From contig NZ_AWZU01000004.1 in the NCBI RefSeq assembly GCF_000472385.1, positions 62,222 to 126,221 of the forward strand: DNA of 64,000 nt. The letters are read 5' to 3'. Position numbers and translations under genes: made by a program. This document shows positions 20,583-29,321 of the stretch, piece after piece. Positions within the stretch are counted from its first letter, which is position 1, and each line of letters starts with the position of its first letter. Under the pieces are notes generated by a model. That model had not been told where the DNA came from. It worked only from the letters and a program-made list of their open reading frames with translations, and ran no database searches. Source of the stretch: Bradyrhizobium sp. ARR65. Lineage in GTDB: Bacteria > Pseudomonadota > Alphaproteobacteria > Rhizobiales > Xanthobacteraceae.

Positions 20583-20626
20583 CCGTTCCGGGTTCGCTCG
20601 CCGACGCGAGCGCCGCGGAATGACGG
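20583..20626. repeat. Short REP-like palindrome
   Basis: ccgttccgggttcg...cgcggaatgacgg lies directly after gpt. Upstream reading frames of the next gene run through it, so the start of that gene was placed after it. Confidence 0.6.
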
Positions 20627-20642
20627 TGGAGTGCCTGGCACC

Positions 20643-21260
20643 ATGCCCCTGCAAAACCGCGTCACCCCGCTAGGGGACATCATCGCCACGCCCGAGCGCG
20701 GCCTGTTCGTCGGCAATCGCGGCATCATCCACGATCCCGCCACCAGGACCTTGCTGCGAAAGCGCTGGTCGACGCCGGCCTGGCTCACCTGTGTCCTGGA
20801 GTTTCGCGGCCGCCGGCGCAAGGTGATGGGCGGCCGAAGCTGGACCGAGCTGTTCTTTCTCGACGAAGCCACCGCGCTCGCGGCCGGGCATCGGCCGTGC
20901 TTCTTCTGCCGGCGTGACGATGCCAATCGCTTTCGCAGCGCCTGGGAGAAAGGCAATGGCTGCGGCCATCTGTTGGCGGGCGAAATGGATGCGGTTCTGC
21001 ATCGTGAGCGGCTGGACCGCGGCAGGAAACGGCTGCATCCGCTGCCGATGCCGCTGCAAGAGCTGCCTGATGGTACGATGGTGCAGGCCGGGGCGGACAG
21101 CTTTTTGATCGCACAGGGCAGGCCGCTCAAATGGTCGCCGGCGGGCTATGTGAAAGCATCGAGTGAGTTGCAAGATCCGATGCTGCTGACGCCGCCCTCG
21201 ACGTTGCGGGCACTCATCGCGGGCTACCGGCCGGTGTTGCATCCGAGCGCGAGAACGTAG
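20643..21260 (+). CDS. Conserved hypothetical protein with a CxxC site
   Basis: A 205-residue soluble protein starting MPLQNRVTPLGDIIATPERGLFVGNRGIIHD. Notable are WTELFFLDEATALAAGHRPCFFCRRDDANRFR, with a CxxC that could bind a metal or be redox active, and PLKWSPAGYVKA near the end. I do not recognise a named family, although similar proteins occur widely in rhizobia. ATG 20643 is used because sequence before it is a palindromic repeat. Confidence 0.8.
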   Translation: MPLQNRVTPLGDIIATPERGLFVGNRGIIHDPATRTLLRKRWSTPAWLTCVLEFRGRRRKVMGGRSWTELFFLDEATALAAGHRPCFFCRRDDANRFRSAWEKGNGCGHLLAGEMDAVLHRERLDRGRKRLHPLPMPLQELPDGTMVQAGADSFLIAQGRPLKWSPAGYVKASSELQDPMLLTPPSTLRALIAGYRPVLHPSART

Positions 21261-21344
21261 CCCGCACAAGCGCCGGCGCCATACGGGACACTCGCGCATC
21301 GCTGTCGCTCACGCCGGCTACAACGGTCGGGATCGCTTACCGCA

Positions 21345-22367
21345 TCAGCCGAGCTTCTCGCGCGCGAGCCTTGCGCCGGCGCCGAGCGCGGCGAGCTTGG
21401 CTTCGGCAATATCCCGGCGCATCGGCGCCATGCCGCAATTGGTCGTCGCGATGATGTTGCTCCTCGGCACGAATTTCAGCACAGCCTCGATCACCTTGAC
21501 GACATCCTCCGCTGTCTCGACCTCGTCGCTGGCGACATCGATCACGCCGGCCTGCACCAGCTTGTTCGGGAGAGCCGACAACAGGTCAAGCGGCACGTGC
21601 GAATTGCGGCATTCGATCGCGACCTGCTGAATGCTGCTCTTGTCGATCGCCGGAAAGATCTGTTCATATTGTCGCCATTCGCTGCCCAGCGTCTGCTTCC
21701 AGTCGGTGTTGGCCTTGATGCCGTAGCCGTAGCAGATGTGCACGGCGGTTGCGCAGGTCAGCCCTTCGGCGGCGCGCTCCAGTGCTTTGATGCCCCAGTC
21801 ATTGACCTCGGCCATGTAGACGTTGAAGGCGGGCTCGTCGAACTGGATGAGGTCGACGCCGTCGGCGGCAAGCGCCTTGGCTTCCTCGTTGAGCAGCTCG
21901 GCGAAAGCAAACGCCATCTTGACGCGATCGCCATAATAGCGATCCGCGATGGTGTCGATGATGGTCATCGGGCCGGGCAGGGTGAATTTCAGTTTTCGCG
22001 CCGTGTGGGTGCGGGCGACGCGCGCCTCATCCGCGTGGACGCGGCCCTTTAGCCTGAGCGGCGCGACCACCTGCGGCACCATCGCCTTGTAGCGGTCGGC
22101 ACGGATTCCCATTTCGACCTTGTGGGCGAAATCGATGCCGTCGATCTTCTCCAGAAAGCCGTGCACGAAATGCTGCCGCGACTGCTCGCCTTCGGTGACG
22201 ATGTCGATGCCGAAATCTTCCTGCAGCTTGAGCCAAAGCAGGGTCGCGTCGCGCTTGGCGCGCGAAAGCTGCTCGCCGGCGCTTTTCCAGGGGGCCCAGA
22301 GGATGTTGGGCTCGGCGAGCCATTCCGGCTTCGGCAGCGAGCCGGCGATGGTGGTCGGAAACAGCAT
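21345..22367 (-). CDS. MetE-like methionine synthase (core, C-terminal type)
   Basis: A 340-residue protein resembling only the catalytic C-terminal half of cobalamin-independent MetE, so it is shorter than the ~750-residue enzyme. It shows AGSLPKPEWL, DIVTEGEQSRQHFVHGF, LPGPMTIIDTIAD, DLIQFDEPAFNVY, and Zn ligands in HICYGYGIKANTDWK and late ATTNCGMAPMRRD. Core-MetE proteins transfer a methyl group to homocysteine, in some cases from a corrinoid protein rather than folate; which applies here is open. GGAGGTG precedes ATG 22367. Confidence 0.88.
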   Translation of the reverse strand: MLFPTTIAGSLPKPEWLAEPNILWAPWKSAGEQLSRAKRDATLLWLKLQEDFGIDIVTEGEQSRQHFVHGFLEKIDGIDFAHKVEMGIRADRYKAMVPQVVAPLRLKGRVHADEARVARTHTARKLKFTLPGPMTIIDTIADRYYGDRVKMAFAFAELLNEEAKALAADGVDLIQFDEPAFNVYMAEVNDWGIKALERAAEGLTCATAVHICYGYGIKANTDWKQTLGSEWRQYEQIFPAIDKSSIQQVAIECRNSHVPLDLLSALPNKLVQAGVIDVASDEVETAEDVVKVIEAVLKFVPRSNIIATTNCGMAPMRRDIAEAKLAALGAGARLAREKLG

Positions 22368-22508
22368 GGGCACCTCCCTTTCTGTCTGATTGAGCCTCTC
22401 TGTGCCATGTCTTATGCTCAAGGTACAGAACAACAGTCATCGTCCCGGTGGGCAAAAGCGCGAAGCGCGTCTTTCGGCCAAATCCTGCCGGGGGCGTACG
22501 GGGAGACC

Positions 22509-23210
22509 ATGATCGACCTCTATTACGCGCCGACGCCGAACGGCTGGAAAATCTCGATCATGCTGGAGGAGCTCGGGCTTCCCTACAAAGTGATCCCGGT
22601 TGATATCCGCGCCGGCGAGCAGTTTCGTCCCGAATTCCTGGCGATCAGCCCCAACAACCGCATACCGGCGATCGTCGATCATGAGCCGGCCGATGGCGGC
22701 GAGCCGTTCTCCGTGTTCGAGACCGGTGCGATCCTGATCTATCTCGCCGAAAAGACCGGCCGCTTCTTGCCGGCCGACCTGCGCGGCCGATCCAGGGTCG
22801 TTCAATGGGTGATGTGGCAGATGGGCGGCTTGGGCCCGATGCTCGGCCAGCACGGCCATTTCGCGCTCTATGCGCCGGAAAAGATTGCGTATGCGATCCA
22901 GCGCTACCGCGACGAGGCGGCGCGGCTCTATCACGTGCTCGACGTGCAGCTCGGCAAGACCGGCGCCTATGTCGCCGGCGATTATTCCATCGCCGACATC
23001 GCCTGCTTTCCCTGGACCATGACGCACAAGGCGCAGGGCTTTACGCTGGACGATTATCCCAACGTCAAGCGTTGGTACGCAGAGGTCCGGGCGCGGCCGC
23101 AGGTGCAGGCCGGGCTTGCGATCGGCAAGTTCGTCAAGGAGCCGTTCGATGAGGAGGCGCGCCGCAACATGTTCGGCCAGCGCGCGAGGGAGATGGCGGG
23201 GAGAAAGTGA
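22509..23210 (+). CDS. Glutathione S-transferase family protein
   Basis: A 233-residue two-domain GST. The thioredoxin-like N-terminal domain has IDLYYAPTPNGWKISIMLEELGLPYKVIPVDI, NNRIPAIVDHEP and FETGAILIYLAEKTGRFLP. The all-helical C-terminal domain has GDYSIADIACFPW. The style (YYAPTPNG..., long FxKEPFDEEARRNMFGQR tail) is that of the YghU/YfcG-like group acting on glutathione disulfide or peroxides. GGAGACC precedes ATG 22509. It is divergent from the MetE-like gene. Confidence 0.9.
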   Translation: MIDLYYAPTPNGWKISIMLEELGLPYKVIPVDIRAGEQFRPEFLAISPNNRIPAIVDHEPADGGEPFSVFETGAILIYLAEKTGRFLPADLRGRSRVVQWVMWQMGGLGPMLGQHGHFALYAPEKIAYAIQRYRDEAARLYHVLDVQLGKTGAYVAGDYSIADIACFPWTMTHKAQGFTLDDYPNVKRWYAEVRARPQVQAGLAIGKFVKEPFDEEARRNMFGQRAREMAGRK

Positions 23211-23221
23211 GAAGGGAGTTC

Positions 23222-23310
23222 CTCATGGTGAGGAGCGCCAAGCGCGTCTCGAACCATGAGGCCCGAGTTAATGCCACAAGCTCATCCTTGGAGACGGCTC
23301 CTCAGGATGA
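23222..23310. repeat. Intergenic repeat of the 'ctcatggtgaggag' type
   Basis: ctcatggtgaggagcgcc...ctcctcaggatga lies between the GST and isomerase genes and resembles 40947-41080. Confidence 0.5.
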
Positions 23311-23333
23311 AGACCGAGAAATGGGAAACCCCA

Positions 23334-23942
23334 ATGATTGAATTCTTCTTCGACTGTTCCAGCCCCTGGACTTATCTTGCCTTCCACAACATCCAGCCGC
23401 TCGCAAAAGAGTTCGGCGAGGAGATTTCGTGGCGGCCGATCCTCGTCGGCGGCGTCTTCAACACGGTCAACCCGAGCGTCTATGCGTCGCGGGAAAAGCC
23501 GGTGCCGCTGAAGCAGCGCTACATGCTCAAAGACCTTGGCGATTGGGCGCGCTCGGCTGGACTTGCGATCAAGATGCCGCCCACGGTGTTTCCGGTGAAC
23601 AGCGTGAAGGCGATGCGCGGCTGCATCTGGGCGGGTAAGGAGATCGTGCCGTTTGCGCGTGCGGTGTTCGAGGCCTATTGGAGCGAGGACAAGGACATCT
23701 CGCAGGACGCGGTGCTCGCGGAGATCTGCCTGCGCGTGGGTGTCGATCCCCAGACATTCTTCGCCGGCATTGGCCAGCAGGCGATCAAGGACCAGCTCAA
23801 GGCCAATACGGATGAAGTCATGGCGCGCGGCGGCTTCGGCTCGCCCACCATCTTCCTCGACGAGACCGATATGTATTTCGGCAATGATCGCCTGCCGCTG
23901 ATCCGCGAGGCGTTAGCGCGGCGCAAGGAGCGCGCCGCCTGA
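23334..23942 (+). CDS. DsbA-family 2-hydroxychromene-2-carboxylate isomerase-like protein
   Basis: A 202-residue thioredoxin-fold protein of the HCCA isomerase/kappa-GST group. The start IEFFFDCSSPWTYLAFHNIQPLAKEFG is the family signature with SSPW at the glutathione site, followed by WRPILVGGVFNTVNPS and the late MARGGFGSPTIFLDETDMYFGNDRLPLIREAL. Known members isomerise ring-cleavage products using glutathione; the substrate here is unknown. Its stop overlaps the ATG of the next gene by one base (TGATG). ATG 23307 is an alternative start. Confidence 0.88.
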   Translation: MIEFFFDCSSPWTYLAFHNIQPLAKEFGEEISWRPILVGGVFNTVNPSVYASREKPVPLKQRYMLKDLGDWARSAGLAIKMPPTVFPVNSVKAMRGCIWAGKEIVPFARAVFEAYWSEDKDISQDAVLAEICLRVGVDPQTFFAGIGQQAIKDQLKANTDEVMARGGFGSPTIFLDETDMYFGNDRLPLIREALARRKERAA

Positions 23943-24919
23943 TGCCGAAGGCGGTGGTGTGCCGCGAGCTCGGACCGCCCGAGCGGCTGCGGCTAGAACA
24001 ACTTGCATCGCAGCCGCTACGCGAGGGCCAGGTGCGGATCGCCATCCGCGCGGCCGGGATCAACTTTCCCGATATACTGATGGCGGCGGGCGAATATCAG
24101 CTCAAGCCGGAGCTGCCGTTCACGCCCGGCGTGGAGGCCGCGGGCGACGTGGTCGAAATGGACGGCGCGGTGCGCGGCGTTGCCCTTGGCGAGAAGGTGA
24201 TCGTGCGCATGCGCTACGGCGCCTATGCGGAGGAAGCGGTGGTCGCGCCGACGCAGCTCACGCCCTTGCCCGGAAATTTCGATTATGCGGAGGGGGCGAC
24301 TTTTCTTGCCGCCCACGGCACGGCGTATCATGCGCTGGTGGACCGCGGGCAGCTTCAAGCCGGCGAGGTGTTATTGGTGCATGGCGCGGGCGGCGGCGTC
24401 GGGCTTGCGGCCGTCGAGATCGGCAAGCTGCTCGGCGCGACCGTGATCGCGGCCGCATCATCGGAACAGAAGCTCAGTGTGGCGCAGGCACGCGGCGCCG
24501 ATCATCTCGTGCTCTATTCCCGTGAGCCGTTCCGCGATGCCGTCAAGCGCATCACCGGCGGGCGCGGCGCGGACGTCGTGTTCGATCCGGTGGGCGGTGA
24601 GATCTTCGAAAACAGCCTGCGCTGCATCGCCTGGGGTGCGCGTCTGCTCGTCATCGGATTCACCGGCGGCATCGGCCTTGCCCGCACCAATCTCGTGCTG
24701 ATCAAGGGCGCAAGCGTGCTGGGCGTGCGCGCCGGAGAAGCAGCGCGGAAAAATCCCGCATTGGCGGAAGCCCGCATGCAGGCGCTGTTGCAATGGGCGG
24801 AGGCGGGGCGCGTCCGCCCCAACATCTCGCATCGCCTGCCGCTCGCGGAGTATGCGCAAGCGATGCGGCTCTTGATCGAGCGCAAAGCGATCGGAAGAGT
24901 GGCGCTCATCATGCATTAG
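23942..24919 (+). CDS. NADPH:quinone oxidoreductase family protein
   Basis: A 325-residue zinc-independent medium-chain dehydrogenase. It has RAAGINFPDILMAAGEYQLKPELPFTPGVEAAGDV, the cofactor loop HGAGGGVGLAAVEIGKLLGATVIAAASSEQK and DVVFDPVGG. The zinc ligands of alcohol dehydrogenases are absent. It reduces quinones or enones with NADPH. It is translationally coupled to the upstream isomerase, suggesting a joint role in handling aromatic or electrophilic compounds (inference). Confidence 0.92.
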   Translation: MPKAVVCRELGPPERLRLEQLASQPLREGQVRIAIRAAGINFPDILMAAGEYQLKPELPFTPGVEAAGDVVEMDGAVRGVALGEKVIVRMRYGAYAEEAVVAPTQLTPLPGNFDYAEGATFLAAHGTAYHALVDRGQLQAGEVLLVHGAGGGVGLAAVEIGKLLGATVIAAASSEQKLSVAQARGADHLVLYSREPFRDAVKRITGGRGADVVFDPVGGEIFENSLRCIAWGARLLVIGFTGGIGLARTNLVLIKGASVLGVRAGEAARKNPALAEARMQALLQWAEAGRVRPNISHRLPLAEYAQAMRLLIERKAIGRVALIMH

Positions 24920-24961
24920 CGCATCCGCCGATTAGGTTGCAGATGAGCGCCTTCAACTAAG

Positions 24962-25052
24962 CCCGTCATTGCGAGGAGCGAAAACGACAAAGCAATCCAG
25001 CCTGCATCCGCGGAGGAGGTCTGGATTGCTTCGCTTGCGCTCGCAATGACGC
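24962..25052. repeat. REP-like palindrome
   Basis: cccgtcattgcgaggagcg ... gcgctcgcaatgacg with an inner ccaatccag/ctggattg-type pair (gcaatccagcctg, ctggattgc). It lies after the quinone reductase gene. Confidence 0.7.
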
Positions 25053-25100
25053 CGGAGGTTCGGCACGTGTCCTCTCGACTCGCTCAGCTCGGCAACAGCT

Positions 25101-25532
25101 CTATCGCGCGTCGGCCTGCTTGCCTGGCTTGTAGTCCAGACAAGTCCGCACGATCTGGCCGCAGGCGGCATCCCGCGCGTCGAGGATGTCGGTCGCGCCG
25201 GCATATTGCACTTCCGCGACTTTGCCGGAAGCGAAGCGCAGTTGCACGCGACAATAACCTGATGGGGCCGAGCCGCCGACATTAAATCCCGGCGGCACCG
25301 TGAAGGTGGGCGGCGCCACACCGCCGGGCGGTGAGGTCGTGTGCTCATACATCCAGATTTCGCCACGGCCGTCCTTCGTCGTACCGGTCGGGAGGCCGGC
25401 GCACATGCGGATGCTCGACTGATCCAGTCCGATCAGGCTCTCCTTGCCGCGCTGCGCCCATTCGGCCTCTTTTTCGGCACAGCCGGCGAGGACGAACGGC
25501 GCGACGACGAGCGTTCGCAGGTATCGGTGCAT
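25101..25532 (-). CDS. Small lipoprotein, function unknown
   Basis: A 143-residue protein starting MHRYLRTLVVAPFVLAGCAEKE, a signal peptide with lipobox LAGC. The mature part contains GKESLIGLDQSSIRMCAGLPTGTTKDGRGEIWMYEHTTS, a Pro/Gly-rich middle, and GYCRVQLRFASGKVAEVQYAG...CGQIVRTCL. The pattern 'G-x-S...I-R-x-C-x-G-x-P' resembles SmpA/OmlA-like envelope lipoproteins common in Bradyrhizobium. It would be anchored in the envelope. No function is assigned. Confidence 0.82.
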   Translation of the reverse strand: MHRYLRTLVVAPFVLAGCAEKEAEWAQRGKESLIGLDQSSIRMCAGLPTGTTKDGRGEIWMYEHTTSPPGGVAPPTFTVPPGFNVGGSAPSGYCRVQLRFASGKVAEVQYAGATDILDARDAACGQIVRTCLDYKPGKQADAR

Positions 25533-25693
25533 CGATATCGGTTCCGAGGTGAGTGACAGACACGATACCGCAGCACGGTCTCGCAATGCAGCGGGATAGC
25601 CCGCGCCTGCGCATGCATGGCCGGCATGGATCAAAATTCAGAGTAGTACGTTATAGCGGCCCACTTCAGCGCTTCGCTTGGCCGGGACGACGG

Positions 25694-26584
25694 CTACCGA
25701 TACTCCCGCTCGTCCCACCACGGAAAATAGTCCGGCATGTCGGCGGAAATCTTGTTCTTGAACACGGCCGGCCGTTTCTCCAGGAACGCCATCACGCCTT
25801 CCTTGACGTCGTCGGAGCGTCCGCGCGTGTAGATGCCGCGGCTGTCGATCTTGTGCGCTTCCATCGGATCGTCGGCCCCCAACATGCGCCACATCATCTG
25901 CCGGATCAGCGCGATCGAGACCGGCGCGGTCTTCTCGGCGATCTCGCGCGCCAGCCCCTGCGCCGTCGGCAACAACTCGTCCGCCGGCACCACCTTGCTG
26001 ACGAGACGCCCCGCAAGCGCCTCCTGGGCCGGAAACACGCGGCCGGTGTAACACCACTCCAGGGCTTGCGCGATGCCGACGATGCGCGGCAGGAACCAGC
26101 TCGATGCCGCCTCGGGCACGATGCCGCGCTGGGAGAACACGAAACCGAAGCGTGCGGCCTCCGAGGCAATACGGATATCCATCGCAAGCTGCATGGTGAC
26201 GCCGATGCCGACGGCCGGTCCGTTCACCGCGGCGATGACAGGCTTTAAGCACTTGAAGATGCGTAAGGTCACCTGGCCGCCGCCGTCGCGCACGTTGGCG
26301 TCGCTGTAGTCCACTTGGCCGTCGGGCAGGCGCTTGACCGGCCCGCGCCGCGCATCGCGATCAAAGGTATCGGCGCCGGAGGAAAGATCGGCGCCCGCGC
26401 AAAATGCGCGGCCTTCGCCTGTTACGATAATGGCACGGACATCGTCATCCTTGTCGGCGCGGTCGAACGCGTCGATCAATTCCCGCTGCATCGTGGCGTT
26501 GAAGGCGTTGAGCTTTTCCGGCCGGTTCAATGTGATGGTGAGGATTTGCTCGGCGACCTCGTATTTGATGGTCTCGTAGGCCAT
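25694..26584 (-). CDS. Enoyl-CoA hydratase/isomerase (crotonase) family protein
   Basis: A 296-residue crotonase. It shows YEVAEQILTITLNRPEKLNAFNATM, the oxyanion-hole stretches GEGRAFCAGADLSSGAD and AVNGPAVGIGVTMQLAMDIRIASEAARFGFVFSQRGIVPEAASSWFLPRIVG, and a C-terminal helix with SADMPDYFPWW. The conserved acidic residue in GIVPEAAS matches a catalytic Glu. An insert of about 30 residues after the first loop makes it longer than FadB-type hydratases. ATG 26584 is chosen; upstream frames run through a REP element. It may act on the amide/peptide-derived acids of the adjoining operon. Confidence 0.9.
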   Translation of the reverse strand: MAYETIKYEVAEQILTITLNRPEKLNAFNATMQRELIDAFDRADKDDDVRAIIVTGEGRAFCAGADLSSGADTFDRDARRGPVKRLPDGQVDYSDANVRDGGGQVTLRIFKCLKPVIAAVNGPAVGIGVTMQLAMDIRIASEAARFGFVFSQRGIVPEAASSWFLPRIVGIAQALEWCYTGRVFPAQEALAGRLVSKVVPADELLPTAQGLAREIAEKTAPVSIALIRQMMWRMLGADDPMEAHKIDSRGIYTRGRSDDVKEGVMAFLEKRPAVFKNKISADMPDYFPWWDEREYR

Positions 26585-26612
26585 TGGCGCTTTCCTTCCG
26601 CAGATTTTTTCA

Positions 26613-26717
26613 CCGTCACTCCGGGGCGATGCGAAGCATCGAACTCTGATGTGCGATTGCACATCCGAGAATCTCGAGGTTCCGGGTTCGGTGCTTCGCA
26701 CCGCGCCGGAACGACGG
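26613..26717. repeat. REP-like palindrome with internal 18-bp dyad
   Basis: ccgtcactccgg...ccggaacgacgg, with an inner gatgtgcgattgcacatc near-palindrome. The same arrangement recurs at 31004-31125. Confidence 0.7.
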
Positions 26718-26727
26718 GGTATCTTGC

Positions 26728-28149
26728 CTACTTCTTCGGCGGGGTCGGCCAGGGCCGCTGAGGACCACGCAGGCTCTCAAACGCCTTGGCCATCGCCAGC
26801 ACGCCGAGATCGTCGAAGCGGCGGCCGATGATCTGTACGCCGATCGGAAAGCCCTTGTCGTCGTAGCCGCCATTGATCGAGATGGCGGGATTTTCCGACA
26901 TGTTCCAGGGCACGGTGTAGCAGATGTGCTCGAACGGTTTGTGCGGGTCGTTGAGCGGCGCGGCGTATTCGGCCGGGAAGTTGACGACCGGCGACACCGG
27001 CGAGATCACATAGTCGAGATCACAGAACAGCTTTGCGGCCGCGGCACGGATTGCCATGGTGGCATTGAAGCCGCGGATGACGTCGACGCCGGACAGCTTC
27101 GCGCCGCGTTCGCCCCATTGGTAGATGTAAGCTAGCATCTTGCGCCGTTCGTCCGGCGCAAGCTTCTCGATCTCGTCCCACATCCGGGCGCGCCAGAAAT
27201 TGTCGAGCCCATCCAGCATCTCTCGCGTGAGGATGCCGTCGACCTCGGTGACGACGCTCCCGGCGGATTCGAACGCCTTCGCCGCCTTCACCACCACCTC
27301 GCGCACCGGCTTCTCCAGCGCCTGGCCGACGTCGAGGTTGAGCATCAGGCCGAGCCGCAATTTGCGCGGCGATTTTTCCAGCGTCTTCCAGTGGATGTCG
27401 TTGGGCGGCAGGCTCATGCCATCGCGGCGATCGGGCTTGGACAGCACAGCCATCATCAGCGCGGCGTCGTCGACGATCCGCGTCATCGGGCCGGCGACGC
27501 GGCCGACATAGGGCGGATCGATCGGCACGCGCCCGAGGCTCGGCTTCAAGCCAACCAGGCCGCACCAGCAGGCCGGCAGCCGCACCGAGCCGCCGATATC
27601 CGTGCCGAGATGCAGGGGACCGTAGCCGGCCGCCGCCGCGGCGCCCGCGCCCGCGCTGGAGCCACCGGGATTTTTGGAGAGATCCCAGGGGTTGCGCGTC
27701 AACGGATGGAAGCTGGAGAGGCCTGACGACAGCATGCCGTAATCCGGCATGGTGGTTTTCGAGAAGATGATCGCGCCGGCTTCGCGGAGCCGCGCCGCCG
27801 GCGGCGCATCGGCTGCCGCGGGCGTGAGCCTGGTGCTTGCCGCGCCCAGCGGCATCGGCACGCCCTTGGTTGCGATATTGTCCTTGATCGTGACCGGCAC
27901 GCCGTCGAGCGCGTGGGTCTTTTCGTCCTTTTGCCAGCGGTCGGTGGAAGCCTTGGCGGCCGCACGCGCCCCGTCGGGATCGAAGGCGTAGAGCGCCTTG
28001 ATGTGGGGCTCCCAGGCCTCGACATGCGCCAGCACCTCTTCCAGCACTTCCGAGGGCGAGAACTGTTTCGCGCGATAACCGGCGAGCAGGTCGACGGCGG
28101 AGAGGTCGTGCAGGGAGGTGACGGTCTCGTCGGGGGCTGAGTTATGCAT
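26728..28149 (-). CDS. Amidase (amidase-signature family)
   Basis: A 473-residue amidase-signature enzyme with the Ser-cisSer-Lys machinery: Lys in GVPVTIKDNIATKG, NPGGSSAGAGAAAAAG and DIGGSVRLPACWCGLVGLKPSLGRVP. It hydrolyses carboxamides; the substrate is unknown. ATG 28149 overlaps the stop of the M20 gene by 8 bp, so both belong to one leftward operon. Frames upstream of 28149 lie inside the M20 gene and were rejected as start. Confidence 0.92.
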   Translation of the reverse strand: MHNSAPDETVTSLHDLSAVDLLAGYRAKQFSPSEVLEEVLAHVEAWEPHIKALYAFDPDGARAAAKASTDRWQKDEKTHALDGVPVTIKDNIATKGVPMPLGAASTRLTPAAADAPPAARLREAGAIIFSKTTMPDYGMLSSGLSSFHPLTRNPWDLSKNPGGSSAGAGAAAAAGYGPLHLGTDIGGSVRLPACWCGLVGLKPSLGRVPIDPPYVGRVAGPMTRIVDDAALMMAVLSKPDRRDGMSLPPNDIHWKTLEKSPRKLRLGLMLNLDVGQALEKPVREVVVKAAKAFESAGSVVTEVDGILTREMLDGLDNFWRARMWDEIEKLAPDERRKMLAYIYQWGERGAKLSGVDVIRGFNATMAIRAAAAKLFCDLDYVISPVSPVVNFPAEYAAPLNDPHKPFEHICYTVPWNMSENPAISINGGYDDKGFPIGVQIIGRRFDDLGVLAMAKAFESLRGPQRPWPTPPKK

Positions 28150-29314
28150 GGGCGCCTGCCGGAAGCCTTGTTTCAACGATGCGCGCGAACATGCTGGCGC
28201 CAATGGGCAGAATCTTGTCGTCGAGCACGTAAGCAGGATTGTGCACCGGCACCGAGCCATCGTGGCCGATCCAGAAATAGGCGCCGGGAACGGTCTGCAG
28301 CATGTCCGCGAAATCCTCACTGCCCATCTTGGGCTGCGACCGGGTAAACACCTTGGCCGGATCGACGATGGTGCGCGCAACGTCCTCGACCACCCTGGAC
28401 TGCTCTTCCCGGTTGACCAGCACGCTGAAAATGTCGCGGATATCGACGGTGATCTCGCAATCGAATGCGGTGGCCATGCCGGCGCACAGCGCGCGCATGC
28501 GCTCGCGGATCAGCGCACGCACTTCATCGGAGAACGCGCGCACGGTGCCGCAGAGCTTGGCGTCGCCCGGAATCACGTTGTAGGCGGAGCCGGCGTGGAT
28601 CTGCGTGATCGACAGCACCGCCGCCTGCAGCGGATCGACATTGCGGCTGACGATCGTCTGCAGCGCCTGGCCGAGGGTCATGGCGATGACGACGGCGTCC
28701 TTGGAACGTTCGGGCATCGCGCCATGCGCGCCATATCCGTTGATGTTGATATCGAAGAAGTCCGCGCCGGCCATCGCGGGTCCCGGCAGGATCGCGATCT
28801 CGCCATGGTTGAGATCGGGCGCGTTGTGCAGCCCGTAGAGCTCGTCGCAGGGGAATTTCTCGAACAGACCGTCCTTGATCATGGCCCGCGCGCCGCCGAG
28901 ACCTTCCTCGGCGGGCTGGAAGATGAAATGCACGGTACCGTCGAAATTGCGGGTCTCGGCGAGATAGCGCGCGGTGCCGAGCAGCATGGTGGTGTGCCCG
29001 TCATGGCCGCAGCCATGGAAGCGGCCGGGAATGGTCGAGCGCCATTTCAGATTGGTGTTTTCCTCCATCGGCAGCGCATCCATGTCGGCGCGGAGGCCGA
29101 TGCGCTTGCCGCCATTGCCCTTGCCCTTGAGCACGCCGACCACGCCGGTGCCACCCAAGCCGCGATGCACCTCGATGCCCCATTGCGCCAGCTTCTCGGC
29201 GACGATGCCAGAGGTGCGCACCTCTTCGAAGCCGATCTCGGGATGGGCGTGCAGGTCCCGGCGAATGGCGGTCAGTTCGTCGGCATAGCCTTGGATGCGA
29301 TCGATGGTCGGCAT
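28142..29314 (-). CDS. M20-family amidohydrolase
   Basis: A 390-residue M20D-type hydrolase (hippurate hydrolase/IAA-amino acid hydrolase group). It has RRDLHAHPEIGFEEVRTS, LRADMDALPM, FHGCGHDGHTTMLLG, QPAEEGLGGARAMI and late KMGSEDFADMLQ. These hold the di-metal ligands. It cleaves N-acyl amino acids or small peptides. It starts 8 bp after the MlrC-like gene stop and overlaps the amidase, so the three are one unit. Confidence 0.93.
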   Translation of the reverse strand: MPTIDRIQGYADELTAIRRDLHAHPEIGFEEVRTSGIVAEKLAQWGIEVHRGLGGTGVVGVLKGKGNGGKRIGLRADMDALPMEENTNLKWRSTIPGRFHGCGHDGHTTMLLGTARYLAETRNFDGTVHFIFQPAEEGLGGARAMIKDGLFEKFPCDELYGLHNAPDLNHGEIAILPGPAMAGADFFDININGYGAHGAMPERSKDAVVIAMTLGQALQTIVSRNVDPLQAAVLSITQIHAGSAYNVIPGDAKLCGTVRAFSDEVRALIRERMRALCAGMATAFDCEITVDIRDIFSVLVNREEQSRVVEDVARTIVDPAKVFTRSQPKMGSEDFADMLQTVPGAYFWIGHDGSVPVHNPAYVLDDKILPIGASMFARIVETRLPAGAHA

Positions 29315-29321
29315 TTCTCTC

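Noticed and set aside
20568..20642. Earlier start for the CxxC protein
   Set aside because: The extra codons come from a REP-like palindrome and overlap the gpt stop, so ATG 20643 is more credible.
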